Part shown: piece by piece, positions 21,672-33,440 of the stretch | Layout of the letters: each line of letters begins with the position of its first letter | Position numbering within the stretch: position 1 is the first letter of the stretch | Source: Dastarcus helophoroides | Taxonomy: Eukaryota > Arthropoda > Insecta > Coleoptera > Bothrideridae | Assembly: GCA_028583605.1 (NCBI GenBank) | Contig: CM053337.1 | Span: 23,536,764-23,600,763 of the forward strand | DNA: 64,000 nucleotides | Direction: 5' to 3' | The notes under the pieces: generated by a model | Told to the model about the DNA's origin: nothing | Seen by the model: only the letters and a program-made list of their open reading frames with translations | The model's database searches: none | Program-made: the position numbers and the translations under genes

Positions 21672-24600
21672 ATTTGCTTACTAACTGATACCCGCTCCTT
21701 CATCTACAAAGTCTACATGAAAGAAAAGAAAGGATTCTTTGGTCACCTTTTTGAAAATACCGAGTTTCTTTTTCAAAGAATTCATTTTTTATTGAAAATT
21801 TCGATTTATTTCGATAATTCCGATATTTTACAATATCCACTTTTTCACAATGTCGACCATTTCTCGTTCAAGTCCCAAAATTTTAACTTCTTATGAACAT
21901 TTTGACTTTTGGAACATTTTAACTTATTTACAATTCTGGCTTGTTTTAAATGGAAATTTATGAAAAAAATTCAAAAAAAAAATCAAATATAGGACTATAG
22001 AAAATGACTTAATCAGGTTGTATGGCTTTCAGATTTCGAATTTTCCTTTTTTTTTCGCTTACTAGCTGATACTGGCTATTTTTTTCATCTACATAAAGGA
22101 AAAGAAAGAATTTTTGGGCAACCTGATTGAAAGTGCCGACTTTTTTTACGAATATTATTTTTATTGACAATTTTGAATTATTGTACTGTCGACGTTTGAA
22201 AATATCCATTTTTTCCCTAATGTTCCCCAAATTAAAAACTTTCACTCTAATTGAAAATTTCGATTTTCACCTTTTTGAAAAATTTGACTTTTTGAACATT
22301 TCAATTTTTTTAATTTCCAGTTTCTAAAATTTCAAATTCCTTGAAAAAATCGAAATGTCGATTTAAGCTTGTTAGTGAAAATATCGAAATGTCCTTTTTT
22401 ATGTTAGGCTCCCATGTCAACTTATTTGGATATATTTTAATTAATTTTTTGAAGGTTTTTTTGAAAACTTCCTTTTCAATATTTTCTTTTTTTTAATATT
22501 TTGACTTATCTTGAAGTTTTGAAGTTTTTCGAAAGTTTTGACCTTTATTGAAATTTTAACTCTTTTTCAAATCAGACCTTGATTATTTTCAAAAATTTCC
22601 TCCTTTGAAAGTCTCGACTCTCCGAAAGTGTTTAATTTTTTTTAATTTCGACGTTTTTCAAAATTTTGGCTTTTACTTAAAATTTTTACTTTCTGTTCGT
22701 GGGACTTTCCCTCGTTTTCGATATGGTAAATTGATATATTTAGCTGGAAAAAATTATTTCTGAAAATGACAACTTTTTGAATAGTCTGACCTCGATTTTT
22801 ATTGAAAGCCTAGACTTTCTTGAACATTTCGACTATTTTTAACATTATATTTTGAAAACTTCAAATTTAAGATTTCCATTTTCTTTAAATTTAACTTTTT
22901 TTTCAAATACTAACTTGTTTTGTAAACTTCAACATTTTCACAATTTAGTCTTTCTTTAAAATTTTAATTTATTTTCAAATTTTTGAAAATTTTGACCCAA
23001 ATTTTAAAATTGTTGAAATTTTTCTATTAAAAAATTTAAATTATCCAAAATTATTAATATTTAAAAATTTCCACTTTTTGATAATTTTGGCTTTTCTCCA
23101 ATATGTAAACCTTAAAACTTTCGAATTTTACTGAAAATTTGATTGAAATTTTTTTAGAATCTAGACTATTTTTACCAAAATAAATAAATAAATTTCAACT
23201 TTTTAAAAATTTTGAATTGTTTTTGAAAATATCTCAAATTTCAGAATTTTTTGGAAACTTTTTCAAAATTTTGACATTGTTTTCAACATTTTGATTGTCT
23301 AACTTCGCTAACGTAACTTTTTTTAATTTTAACTTTCCATCAAACTTCCGACTTTTTTTAAAAATTATGGTTCCAAAGTTTTATCAAAATTTTAACCTTT
23401 TTTAATATTTTTAAATTTTTTCATAATTTGCGACTTTATTAAAAATTTTGAATTATTTGAAAATATCGACTCCAAAATTTCATCCAATTTTCAAAATTGC
23501 AAAATTTTTTTTGAAATGTTGATTTTTTGAAATTCTTTTACTCTTTTACAATTTATACGTTTTTAATAAAATTTAGTCTTTTTCTAAAATTTCGACTTTT
23601 TTCAGAGTTTTGAAATATAAAATTTCGACTCTTTTGAAAGTTTTGACTGTTACGAATATTTCATTCTTTTCTCACAATTTTGCCTATCCTGAAAACTTTC
23701 ACTCTGAAAATTTCGATTTTCACCTTTTTGAAAAATTTGACTTTTTGAACATTTCAATTTTTTTAATTTCCAGTTTCTAAAATTTCAAATTCTTTGAAAA
23801 AATCGAAATGTCGAGTTTTTGTAATGTATATATCCGATTTTATTTTCAAGTTTTGAATTTTTAATCAACTTATCGACTTTTTCAAAACTTCCGCTTTCAA
23901 ATTTTTTTCACAAAATTTTCAACTATCCATATCCATTATTTGAATTTTTTTAAAAAATTTCGATTTTTCTAATAATTTCGACTTTCTTAATTCATCTCTT
24001 TTCAAAATTCTGTATTTTTTAGAAAGCCTGACACCGAAAATTTTTTTAAATGTCCAATTTTTGGTAAAGTTTTATTTTTCAAAATTTCGATTTTATTTCA
24101 AAATTTAGACTTTATTCAGAAAATTTCGTCTTTTCGTCAAAATTTGTCTTTTAAGGCTTTAGAGTTTCGAAATTTGTACTTTTTTTAAAATCTGTTTTTT
24201 GTTTTTTTCTAATTTTGGCTTTTGACTATGTAGATTTTATTTTTCAAAATTTAGACAACTTTTGAAAACCTTGACTTTATAAAAATTCCGACGTTTTTGT
24301 CAACATTCCACTTCAAAAGTTTTTACATTTTTAAAGTTAATCTCTTTTTAAATTCGACTTTTCCAAAAATGTCTACCTTTTTCGAAAACATTGGATTTTT
24401 ATTTAAAATTTCTCTAAGATTTCGATTTTATTCGAGTATTTTGAAATGTTTAAATCGCGACATTTTCTTAAAATGTCGACTTTTTCGACATTTTGCCCTC
24501 TTTTGCAAAAATTCTAATTTCGCTGCTTTTTAAGATTTTCGTTTTTTTTATAAATTTTACCTTACTTTAAAGTGGCGACTTTCTGCAGCTTTTTTTTAGA

Positions 24601-25480
24601 TTGTGGTCTTTTTAAATTTCAACACATTTTCAAAAATACAATTTTTCTGAAAATATTCATAAGTATTAAAGTTTATTAACGATAAAAACGCAACAAAATT
24701 GAAAAAATCCGCAACGTTTTGATAAATATTTGCTAACACCGTGTGGAATTTTTAAATTTTGTTGCGTTTTTATCGTTAATAAACTTTAATAGTTATGAAT
24801 ATTAAAGAATTCCACGAAGTAAGGGTTGGAAATGTCAATTATTTGAAAATATTCAATCAAAAATTTTGACTAAGAATATGACAGTTAACATTTTGTTTTT
24901 AATTTTAACTAAAAACAATTTTCTGCTTCTCAACATTTTTACTTTTCTTTTCTAGTTTATTTGAAAATTTAGAATTTTTGAAAATTTTCATTTTACTTCA
25001 ATATTTGGGCTTTTCGAAAATTTCGTTTTTTTTGAAAATTTAACTGAAAATTCTTCATTTTTAAAATTTCCACATTTTTGCAAAATTTTTATTATTTCTG
25101 AAATTCGGATTATTTTTCAAAATATCAACTATTCTAAAAGTTTTTTTGAAAATTTGTTTATTTTATCGAAATCCTTAAAAATATTAACATTATTTTTCAA
25201 TAGTTTGATCTTTTTTAATCCTAATTTTCAAAGAACATTTCGAAATTGCCTCATTTTTCAAAATATTGACATTTTAAATGTCCTTTTTCTTTATAACTGC
25301 GCCTTTATCTGAAAATATCGATTTTTTTTAAAAATCAACTCCTGTTAAAATTTTGAATTATTTTGCAAAAGTTCGTTGCATTTTAAAAATTTTGAATTAT
25401 TTCGAAAATTTGAACTTTTTTTAGAACGTCAATTTTTTTCAACATGTTGATTTTTTTTAAATTTCGACATTTCTTCATAA
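21672..25480. repeat. TTTCGAC satellite, pyrimidine-rich on the plus strand
   Basis: This is a long irregular satellite tract introduced by two copies of a non-satellite lead-in (ACTAACTGATACCCGCTCC near 21677 and TTACTAGCTGATACTGGC near 22058). A segment beginning AATTTCGATTTTCACCTTTT near 22254 recurs near 23715, running about 110 bp through TTGAAAAAATCGAAATGTCG. The 49-bp inverted repeat at 24652-24803 lies inside. No genes are seen. Confidence 0.65.
24652..24803. repeat. Near-perfect 49-bp inverted repeat (hairpin), 54-bp loop
   Basis: The arms are 24652-24700 and 24755-24803 and are complementary with one mismatch. Their core is TTATTAACGATAAAAACGCA and its complement. The loop includes GCTAACACCGTGTGG. 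It does not match the TTTCGAC satellite or the foldback MITE. It could be a short MITE or the stem of another palindromic element. No clear flanking duplication was found. Confidence 0.85.
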
Positions 25481-25490
25481 TTTCAAAATT

Positions 25491-25650
25491 TGTTGGGATG
25501 GTAACAATATCATGCAGCTATGTGTAATTCGAGAAATATAATTAAAAAACTGCGTGATTCGCAGCGGGGTTCGAACCTGTGACATTCGTGACCTCCGAAA
25601 ATTAATAAAGGGGGATTATTTTGGTTTCCCAAGCTAGGACAGCAGAAAAT
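25491..25650. other. Non-satellite patch with a tRNA B-box-like word
   Basis: GCGGGGTTCGAACCTGTGAC at about 25564 contains GGTTCGAACC, which fits the pol III B box on either strand. No A box at the proper spacing and no cloverleaf could be drawn, so I do not call a tRNA. A decayed tRNA-derived SINE is possible. Confidence 0.25.
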
Positions 25651-26370
25651 TGTAATTTTTCTACTTGAAGTGAAATGTTGAAAATTTTAGAGAAAACGAA
25701 AATTAAAAAAATCATATTTATAAAAAGACAACTTTTATACTCGAAATTTTAGCACTAAAGTAGACATCGAAAGTGTAATCCTAAAATGAATGGAAATATA
25801 TCAAAATTTTAACAAAAACTCAGAATTTGTAAAAAATAAACAAGTTTAAGCAAAATTTTCAATTTTTCTCAAAATTTTATTCTGAGAAAATTCAGAAAAT
25901 ACTGGGAATAATTCGGATTTAAGAAAAGAACCTTTTTAAATTTTATATTTCATTTCTCAAGTCAAAATTTTGAGAAAAAAGTTTAAACATTGAGGTCAAA
26001 GTTTTCAGAAAAGTCGAAATTGTGGGAAAAGGACGAAATTTTGAGTTAAAGTTTTGAAAAAATTGGAAAATTTTTCAAAAACGTCGAGATTTTCTCGAAT
26101 TTGGTTTATGCAATTCGTTGAAAACTTTACAAATTCGCAATTTAAAGTCAAAATGTTCAAACAAAAAATTCGAAATTTTCAAAAAGTCGGAGATATAAAC
26201 ATTCTTCAAGAAAAAGTCAAAATTTTGAAATGAACTCGAAATTCTAATTAAAAAAGTCGAAACTTTACAGATCGAATTTTTCAAAAAAAACGAAATTTTG
26301 AAAAAAAGAAGAAAAAAATGTTTAAAATTAAAAAATTTAAATTTTGAAAAAAATCGAAATAAATACTTTT
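25651..26370. repeat. AT satellite, purine-rich on the plus strand
   Basis: AAAAAGTCGAAATTTTGA-type words run opposite in polarity to 21672-25480. The polarity flips across the non-satellite patch at 25491-25650. Confidence 0.6.
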
Positions 26371-27226
26371 TATGTAAGTTTATTATTCGTCAAAGCAAAG
26401 AATTATAAAGTTATTTTTCTTTTCTTTTTTAAAGTAAAATAAAAAAATATTTTTTTTCTGTTTCTGCTGCTATTTATTTGCTTCTGCACTCAATTTTCTG
26501 GAGGATTCAGCCAACGAGCACAATTTGAAAATAGAAAAAACTTTACTCCTTAATATCCAGTGCAGAGAATGTAAAGGGCCGAAACCACCCGGCACCGAAA
26601 TTCTGTCGCTGGACCTGATATTGAGAAAAAAAATTAAAAAAAGAACTTGTTTAGTTCTTATTTAAAATTTAGATTTCAAAGTCGAATTTCTAGACTTATT
26701 AAGAAAAATTAAGAATTAACACAAACATTTGGAAATTGGGATATTTTAAGAAAACATAAACATTTGGTTTTTTTTTCAGCAATATCGAAATCTTTCAGGC
26801 ACTTTTTGTTATCAAAATATTAAAATGATTGATTTTTTACATTTTGTTTATAGGTACTTTAATTTTGTTTTGACATATCTGATTTAATCTGTTTTTTGAA
26901 GTTTTATGTTAGCCATGCGGGATTCTGAAAATAACCAGGTCCCGCGGGATTACAAATGTTTCATCTTTAAATACCAGGATTGAAAATATAAATCGGGACT
27001 GCAATCCCTAGCAAGCAGAAATCGTTTTACAGACTGCGCCATCTGTTCACATTTTGAAATTATATACCGTTTCTAATATAGCGGAGTTTTGAGAAATACA
27101 TTTTAAAAAAATCCCGAAATCTAGCAAACCTCGTGGGACAATCGACGACTTCATTTATATTGAAAGAACTTGGAAACATTGCGCTTATAAATACTCCAAC
27201 CCCAATCAAATTAATTATTAACTCAC
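26371..27226. other. Low-repeat intron next to the exon
   Basis: The sequence is ordinary AT-rich intron without satellite. It includes the possible terminal exon at 26473-26614 and GGTCCCGCGGGATTACAAAT near 26939. The donor GTGAGT of the exon at 27227-27419 lies at its right edge. Confidence 0.4.
26473..26614 (-). other. Possible alternative or cryptic terminal exon in the 12-kb intron
   Basis: Reading the minus strand, a pyrimidine-rich tract and CAATATCAG (AG at 26616-26615) precede a low-repeat stretch, in contrast to the satellite on either side. Downstream is AATAAA (around 26473-26480). If the exon at 27227-27419 spliced here, the shared frame would run about 47 codons to a stop beside the AATAAA. 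Another frame gives a short open run with NFGAGWFRPFTFSALDIKE and then a stop. Neither peptide is recognised. The evidence is only the acceptor-like site, the poly(A)-like site and base composition. Confidence 0.2.
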
Positions 27227-27419
27227 TTCGAGGGTGCGTCTTTCCTGAAGAGCGTCTTATTGTCATATTGATAGAGATACTCGTCGTTTCCCTCTTTCGT
27301 TACCCAGAACATCTCTCCCGATTTCTCGTCCGGAGGCTGGGCGTCCCTCATCCAGCTGCCGTAGGTGTCGTACGAAGACTTGTGGAACACCGGCTTACCA
27401 ACGGCATAAAGGACGCAAT
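27227..27419 (-). CDS. Olfactomedin-domain exon, N-terminal part of the domain
   Basis: This 193-nt exon is on the minus strand, with acceptor TTTTAG at 27420-27421 and donor GTGAGT at 27226-27221. It encodes C-VLYAVGKPVFHKSS, then TYGSWMRD, EMFWVTKEGN, and YLYQYDNKTLFRKDAPS. This is the typical opening of an olfactomedin domain: conserved Cys, VGKPVF, GxWMRD, W-V, Y-Y, F. In this family that Cys normally pairs with a second Cys near the end of the domain; that one is visible in the exon at 3880-4116 (FIVCGVLY). The exon enters with 2 nt and leaves with 2 nt, matching both neighbours. An unusually large intron of about 32 kb separates it from the preceding exon. Confidence 0.9.
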
Positions 27420-28441
27420 CTAAAACGAAATAAGGAGTTATTAATATGTTCTTTGGTTATTAGTCCTTTGAGATGGGTTAAGGCGATTCCGGCGCGGAGG
27501 AAATTAAATGATTCTTTAGTCGATCTTAAAATGCTTTTACGATGCAAGCGAAAGACTCGGGGGCCCATTGATATCGAAAAATTCAATGTCTGGAGTTTTA
27601 TTGAAACGTAAATGGAAATCTGATATGTACAACAAGAATTTAAGAGCGATGATGTTCTGTCAGATTTATTGATGTATGTAAATGCAGGAATTCAATATAC
27701 CGAACGCATTGTTGTCTCATATGCATTATTCATCCGGTTAATTAAAATACTTTGCCGGCGGGAGGATTTTCTAGATTGACTAAATTTTTCCTGAACACGA
27801 CAAATTGCCTGCAGGCAACTTAGGGAGATTTTAAACATTAATAAGAAAATGAGGCTTCATAAATATTTATATGGCATGATTTTTTATTTATATTACCTTT
27901 TGGAGATGGCACGAAATGCTTTTATATTTGTTTGTATGATTCCGTTTCATATTTATCCTCTCCCTATCTTACCAAGCGAATCTCTCATAATGGAAGATAA
28001 AACGTCCCCTAATATTTCGATTTGAAAACTCATCAAAGTTTTCAGAGTCAATTTCATCATGGGTTTAACGTAGGCTTAAAGCACACATGTGAACATATGG
28101 AGGCTTACCCATTTTTATATCGAGAATTCGCTCTAATAAAATGTTACCCTAACAACAGATCTAGAAAAATTATTTTCGCCAGTATGATTAATTCTATTAA
28201 AAAAACGCTTAAATAAGAAATGTTAAGATTTTTTACCATAATTTTTGAGGTGAGGGCGCGCTGAGCGATTTCTGATATAAGGTAAACTTATATCGCGTCA
28301 CCATCACACGTCACCATCACGCATCACCATCAGTTGTTAGCAACATGCTCTAAAGTTACCAATATATTATACTGTCTCTTTTTTCAAAAGCTCGACTTTT
28401 TTAAAAAGCTTTAAATTTTGTTTATACCTTATATTCATCTT
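27420..28441. other. Low-repeat intron, partly original sequence
   Basis: There is no satellite. Near 28295-28360 is a CATCACCATCAC-type short repeat followed by TTAGCAACATGCTCTAAAG; related text occurs near 15357 and 46485. The open frames at 27395-27586 and 28022-28216 show no family features. Confidence 0.4.
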
Positions 28442-28975
28442 TTTGACGACGCTTAACGGTAGAAAAAAAATCGCTAAACAGAAATTCAAGTATTCACCAA
28501 AGTGATAAGGTAATTACACCCCGATGAATAACAGGATGTTTGTCGTCTTAAGTGCTTTTCCTTATCATGAAAATGTAATTAGGATGGACAAAGGCTGAGT
28601 AATGTCGGATAATTCCTAAAAGCTTTTGTCCCATTACAGCTCGGATGTTTAGTGGATGTTTACTATCAACAGTCCTAATTGCGTTTCATTTTAATGGAAC
28701 TGCAATTGAGATAGACAAAGGACGATAATTGCATTCCTTCTAAGAATAGAATTCGTTGGGGTGGTAAATTGAATCTTAATGACTAGCGCTTCCCGATAAA
28801 AGGTCTTAGTGGACAAACAAGAGGCAGTCCAGCGTAGGACACAAAAAGGCCTAACCTTTCCCGACAGTTTCTGCCTACTGATTTTTGAACCAACAATGAA
28901 ACCGCAGTGCTATAAACCCTTAGACTAAAAACCCACTTCGATTCTTTTTTTACCAAATTTACGCGGTCCGGTATC
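28442..28975 (+). repeat. 5' LTR of a Ty3/Gypsy element, left edge truncated
   Basis: It is a direct repeat of 33441-33991, sharing GACGACGCYTAACGGTAG, CACCCCGATGAATAA, GCTCGGATGTTTAGTGGATG and AACAAGAGGCAGTCCAGCG to AAATTTACGCGGT. Copies differ by many substitutions and two small gaps (about six and five bases missing here), so the insertion is old. The polypurine tract suggests the true LTR starts ~50 bp earlier in the 3' copy; the matching part is not recognisable here. Confidence 0.85.
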
Positions 28976-28979
28976 GGTT

Positions 28980-28998
28980 TGGCGGTCCCAACGTGAGG
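28980..28998 (+). promoter_or_regulatory. Likely primer binding site, tRNA-Lys type, degraded
   Basis: TGGCGGTCCCAACGTGAGG resembles the insect tRNA-Lys primer site TGGCGCCCAACGTGGGGC but with extra bases after TGGCG and one substitution. It lies four bases beyond the recognisable LTR end. Confidence 0.55.
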
Positions 28999-29262
28999 CA
29001 CAAGTTGTATAGTGAATAAATGCGAACCCGAACAGAAACCCTGAGATACCCAGCTATGAGAAGTGTAAAAACAAATAATACCGAACCAGAAAGGCGCCCA
29101 ACTAACCCCACAACTTCTTCAACAAGTGACAGTGATCCATCTCGAAGAAATATGGACTCACAATAGACTAACAATAAGTCATTTTTAGCGAAGCTTGCGG
29201 GAATGCTGCAGTAGTCCGCGCGGCTCTCCGATGAAAGGGCGGTTCACATCGTCCAGGAGACA

Positions 29263-30006
29263 ATGAAAGCAATGAAGACGTCCGCTTCAGTGAAACTACC
29301 ATCTTTTGAGGGGCTTATCTACGAGGATCCGATAAAGTTCTTGAATACATTAGAAGAGAACATCAAAGAAACCTCCGAGGAAGACCGTCTATCCTTATGC
29401 ATAAGACTGTTTAAAGGTAAAGCAGCAGTGTGGGCCGAGAAGAAAAACCACCTATTTTTAAATTATCAATTTTTCTTTGCAAAATTAAAACGAGAGTATG
29501 CGTCAGACCAAGTGCTGCAAGAAATACTTGCAGAGCTCTACGGCAAGAGTCACGAATTACAACAGCCAGTCGAGGAATTTCTTATACACAAACAGCGATT
29601 AGCAGCAAGAGTGGCCCCAGAAATTTTTGAAGCAGCATTAGCAAAGATACTCTTTCAACAGGTACATCCTCGCTTAAAGCGATTCATAAGGGCATATAAA
29701 TTCGAGACAATGATCGAACTAATCGAAACTGCTTCATCATTTGAGGCAGACTTTAAAGCTGAAACTTCCATAAAGAAGGATTCACAACCAACCGAGAAGA
29801 AATCCAAGAGTAAAAGAATGACGAAAAATCAACAAACGCTTCCGAGATGTTGGTTTTGTCCAGGATTTCACTGGAACGCGGACTGTCCAAATAACCAAGG
29901 CAACTGGCGTAGGAAACTTCGTGCAGAATCAAATCAGGGAAACGACAGAAAGCTCGTCGCTCACGGCAGTACCGAGCTCCAGATCAACAGCCGTACCCAG
30001 CATTAA
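29263..30006 (+). CDS. Gag of the Ty3/Gypsy element, open but in a dead element
   Basis: This is a 247-residue open frame. The N-terminal half is a retrotransposon Gag capsid-like domain: LPSFEGLIYEDPIKFLNTLE, then RLFKGKAAVWAEKK, FFAKLKREYASD, QPVEEFLIHKQRLAARV and a helix-rich region. This is followed by a Lys/Ser-rich basic linker (KKDSQPTEKKSKSKRM). The single zinc knuckle, CWFCPGFHWNADC at about residues 193-205, has spacing C-x2-C-x3-H-x4-C, one residue shorter than the usual x4 before His. Protease follows in a broken region, so the element cannot make a complete polyprotein. Confidence 0.85.
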   Translation: MKAMKTSASVKLPSFEGLIYEDPIKFLNTLEENIKETSEEDRLSLCIRLFKGKAAVWAEKKNHLFLNYQFFFAKLKREYASDQVLQEILAELYGKSHELQQPVEEFLIHKQRLAARVAPEIFEAALAKILFQQVHPRLKRFIRAYKFETMIELIETASSFEADFKAETSIKKDSQPTEKKSKSKRMTKNQQTLPRCWFCPGFHWNADCPNNQGNWRRKLRAESNQGNDRKLVAHGSTELQINSRTQH

Positions 30007-30039
30007 TTCGGTCACTTTAGACCGGAAAGCCATCGTGTA

Positions 30040-33000
30040 GCCTACCACGCATTCAGATTAGCATCGGAAGAAAGAGCTATTCAGTACTCGTTGATACTGG
30101 TGCTAATGGTAATTTTGTTTGAGCTGGACTAATCAGCCAAGAGTGTTACCCATATTGAACTTCCTTGCAACTAGCGCCGAGGGCACATCCGTCGTCACTG
30201 GAGTCCAGAACCTGGAGGTTTAAGTTGGGACCCATAAAAAGACCATTAAATTTCTGGTGGTCGAGGGTCTTAACGAGGAAGTGATCTTAGGTTACGCCTG
30301 GATGGAAGAGGAAAATGCCTGCCTAGACGCTAGAAGAAGATGCATCCATTTTGGAAATGAACGCAGGTACACATATATCTTTTGGGGCCAATCTACCACA
30401 AAGACCACAGCATCACGACATTCACCATTGAGAATGCTTTCCCAACACAACTGCAGCCAAATCTACGCAAACTCCTCGATTAATTTAAAGAAATTTTTGG
30501 TGGTCCAACAGGCTATACTACTACCCGATCTGTGACACACGAAATGCGGCTTAAAAATCCAACACCATTCCAACTGCGACCATATGCCTATTCAGAAGCC
30601 AAGCGCAAAGCCATGAGCGCACAGATTGAGGATATGATGGCCAGCAAGATCATCGAGCCAAGCACATCTTAATACATCTCTCCTGTGGTCATGATACCAA
30701 AAAAAGATGGCACTTGAAGATTTTGCGTTGATTATAGGCAACTTAACTTCCAGACTTCAGATGAGTCAACGTCTCTTCCTCTCATTCCTCAAATTTAAAA
30801 GATCTGGGAAACGCCACCATCTTCTTGACACTGGACCTAAAGGCTGGCTATTGGCAAATTTCCCTAGGCCAAAACTCCAAATAATATACAGCATTTACGG
30901 CATTAAATGGCGCTACTTATCAATTTAGGGTTCTTTCATTTGGGCTCAAGAACGCACCTAAAACTTTTTAACGCTTTATGTCTCAAGAAGTATTGCCTGG
31001 CCTCTTGAATAACATTGCGTTGGTCTTCTTGGATGACATAATCATTTATTCCTCTACCTACGAAGAGCACCTCCCACATCTCCAGGTCGTTTTTGAAAAA
31101 CTTCGATCCCATGGACTAACCTGCGCACCAGACAAGTGGCGAGTTGAAAGTAACCAAATTCAGTACCTAGGCATATGGGAGCATCTAGCAACGAGCCCTT
31201 AGAATGTCACTTGGAGTCTATCCAAGATATGGAAGCTCCGAAGACGCGAACCTAGCTTCGACGATTTCTAGACCTCTGTGGTTGGCTGCGCGAATTTATA
31301 CCTAATTTCGCACAGCTAGCCGCACCTCTCACCCACATCCTAAGTACCAAGAAACCATATCGTTGGAGTGAAGAATGTGACGTCGCCTTCAGAGCCATTA
31401 AAGACGCTATAAAGGAACCCAGGAAATTGCATTGGCCAGACCCAGACCTTTTATTCTCCAGACAGACGCAAGTGGAGTCGGAATGTCAGCTGTTCTTTAT
31501 CAGCTAGTTCAGGATGGAGGGAAGGGGATCATATCATATGCCAGCGCTAAGTTCACCCCTGCTGAGCAGCGATATCATGTGAATGGACAGGAGTGCCTGG
31601 CTATCGCCGTAAAAAGATACCGTCAGTTTCTGGAGAGTCGCCCCTTTACTCTCAGAAGGGACAATCGCGCTCGCCAGTGGTTAAATAAAATGAAAGACGA
31701 CAGGGCCAACATTACCCGCCGGGCACTTGCTCTTGCAACAGTGTTCTTTCACGGAAGAGCATTTACCCGGAAAACTTAATGAACTTCCAGATGAATTATC
31801 CCGACATCCCCAACCGACAACATCTCCGGCCGACTTCACCGATCTGGAGGAAATTCTTCCACCAATTGAAGCCCGACAAGAACCCGTACCAGAACCTTTA
31901 TGCTGCCAACTGAAGATCGTGACATTAGCTGAAGAAGTCAAACGAGTCCAGGAGCAAGACGAAGCCAATCCAAACAATGCTGGCCCAACTACAAACGCCT
32001 CTCGGCCCAGACCCAGAAAACTGGGAACGATGCTCACACCAGCTTAACATAGAGCAAGATGGCCACCTCTATCGACGCGAGATGATGCGTCTTATAGTTC
32101 CGCAATCCATGATAGAGAGGGCCATTTTCGAAAAACACGACTCGTAATTAGCGGGACATCCAGGACGGGAAGAAACAGCAGATGCAATCTCCCGACATTT
32201 CTACTGGCCTTCCCTTTCCGAAGATGTCGCCCAATACGTCAGAGGCTGCTTGTTGTGCGCTCAATTCAAAAGGAAGCCACCACATGCAGACGCCGATCTG
32301 CGACCGCGTCAGCCAACTGAACCATGGCAAACCATAGCATGCGACTTGATGGGGCCATATCCAGTGACATATGATGGCAATTGCTTTGTGCTCACGATCA
32401 CTGACCTTTTCTCCCGCTAGGTGCAGCCTTTGCCATTCCTGATACGCGGACTAACCGTATCACTCAGCTCCTGGAGGAGCAAGTCTTCCACAGATATGGC
32501 TATCCACGAGAGATCGTAACTGATAATGGACCCCAGTTCTTGAGCCGCCGCTGGACAAGAAGTTGCGAACCATGGAAAGCAGTACATTTGACGACTGCCA
32601 CCTACCACCCGAGGGCAAATCCAGCGGAATTACGCAATCGGGAAATTAGGAAGGGCATCCAAATTCATATATCAGGACAAGATTCCAACTCTTGGGATGC
32701 CTACCTGCCGGATGCGCTCTTCAGTCTTCGAAGGAGAAGGAACGCCGCCACTGGCAAATAGCCCAGTGAAATACTTATGGGCCACCTTTTCCTGGGACCT
32801 GGAGAATGCCACAGCCACACCACCTCTACGAGACATAACCGATCAACGAGAAGTCGCTCGAAGCAATCAAGCGCGTTACATTCGGAAAATATGGCCCCAA
32901 CGAAGACTACATCTCCACCAATACCTCCGGGGGGGATTCCATCTTGGTGCGAAACGAAGTCCGTCGACCTTTTTGAAGTCCGATGGCAGGGACCTTATGC

Positions 33001-33100
33001 TATCATTCGCGCAGTAGGTGAGCTTACTGCAAAAGATCAATACGGACCGTCTTCGACCTGCTCCCCCAATACGACCCGTCACCAAATAGAAAAACAATTT
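30040..33100 (+). pseudogene. Degraded Ty3/Gypsy pol (protease, RT, RNase H, integrase)
   Basis: Fragments appear in the standard Gypsy order but in several frames with many stops. Protease: VLVDTGANGNFV around 30083-30118, then a stop, with its C-terminal NEEVILGYAWM at about 30269. RT: RPYAYSEAKRKAMSAQIEDM from about 30577, two in-frame stops before RFCVDYRQLN (about 30716), and FLDDIIIYSS at about 31027. RNase H: LQTDASGVGMSAVLYQ at about 31447. Integrase: AGHPGREETADAI, HFYWPSL, the C-x2-C-type finger (GCLLCAQ) near 32147-32260, a catalytic-core start ACDLMGPYPV at about 32337 and TDNGPQFLSRRW at about 32519. Nothing resembling env follows. The element is not functional; it is antisense to the host gene. 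Confidence 0.88.
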
Positions 33101-33380
33101 TTTTTGCGGCTCAAAATCTTACAGTTTAGTGAAGTGATTGTTCAAAAGTGAATTCATAGTGACAGAGACACTTTTGTAGATTAATTTTTGTGCAATCTAT
33201 ATGTATCTCTTCTTTGGTTGTTAATGTATGCATCTTACCTGTCAGTCTAAATTATTTCATATCGCAAGCTCCATCAGGAATGTTTCCGTTTTATCTCACC
33301 TGTTTATTATTTTTTTTTGTTTTTTATGTTAGTTTTAAGGAAACATTGTTATAGATTAGTTATTTGTTTAAATAAAAAAA

Positions 33381-33392
33381 TATCTGGGGGAT
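33381..33392 (+). other. Polypurine tract of the Ty3/Gypsy element
   Basis: CTGGGGGATCAGTATAGCA: the G-run followed by ATCAGTATAGC is typical of the junction into a Gypsy 3' LTR, which would place the LTR start near 33390-33394. Confidence 0.45.
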
Positions 33393-33440
33393 CAGTATAG
33401 CACGGAACACTCATCGAGTGGGGAATTATTTCGTATATTC

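Noticed and set aside
25556..25600. Possible tRNA gene (GGTTCGAACC)
   Set aside because: No A box, acceptor stem or anticodon arm at the required spacing on either strand.
31681..32037. Minus-strand 118-codon frame in the Gypsy element
   Set aside because: Antisense shadow of the degraded pol; no domain.
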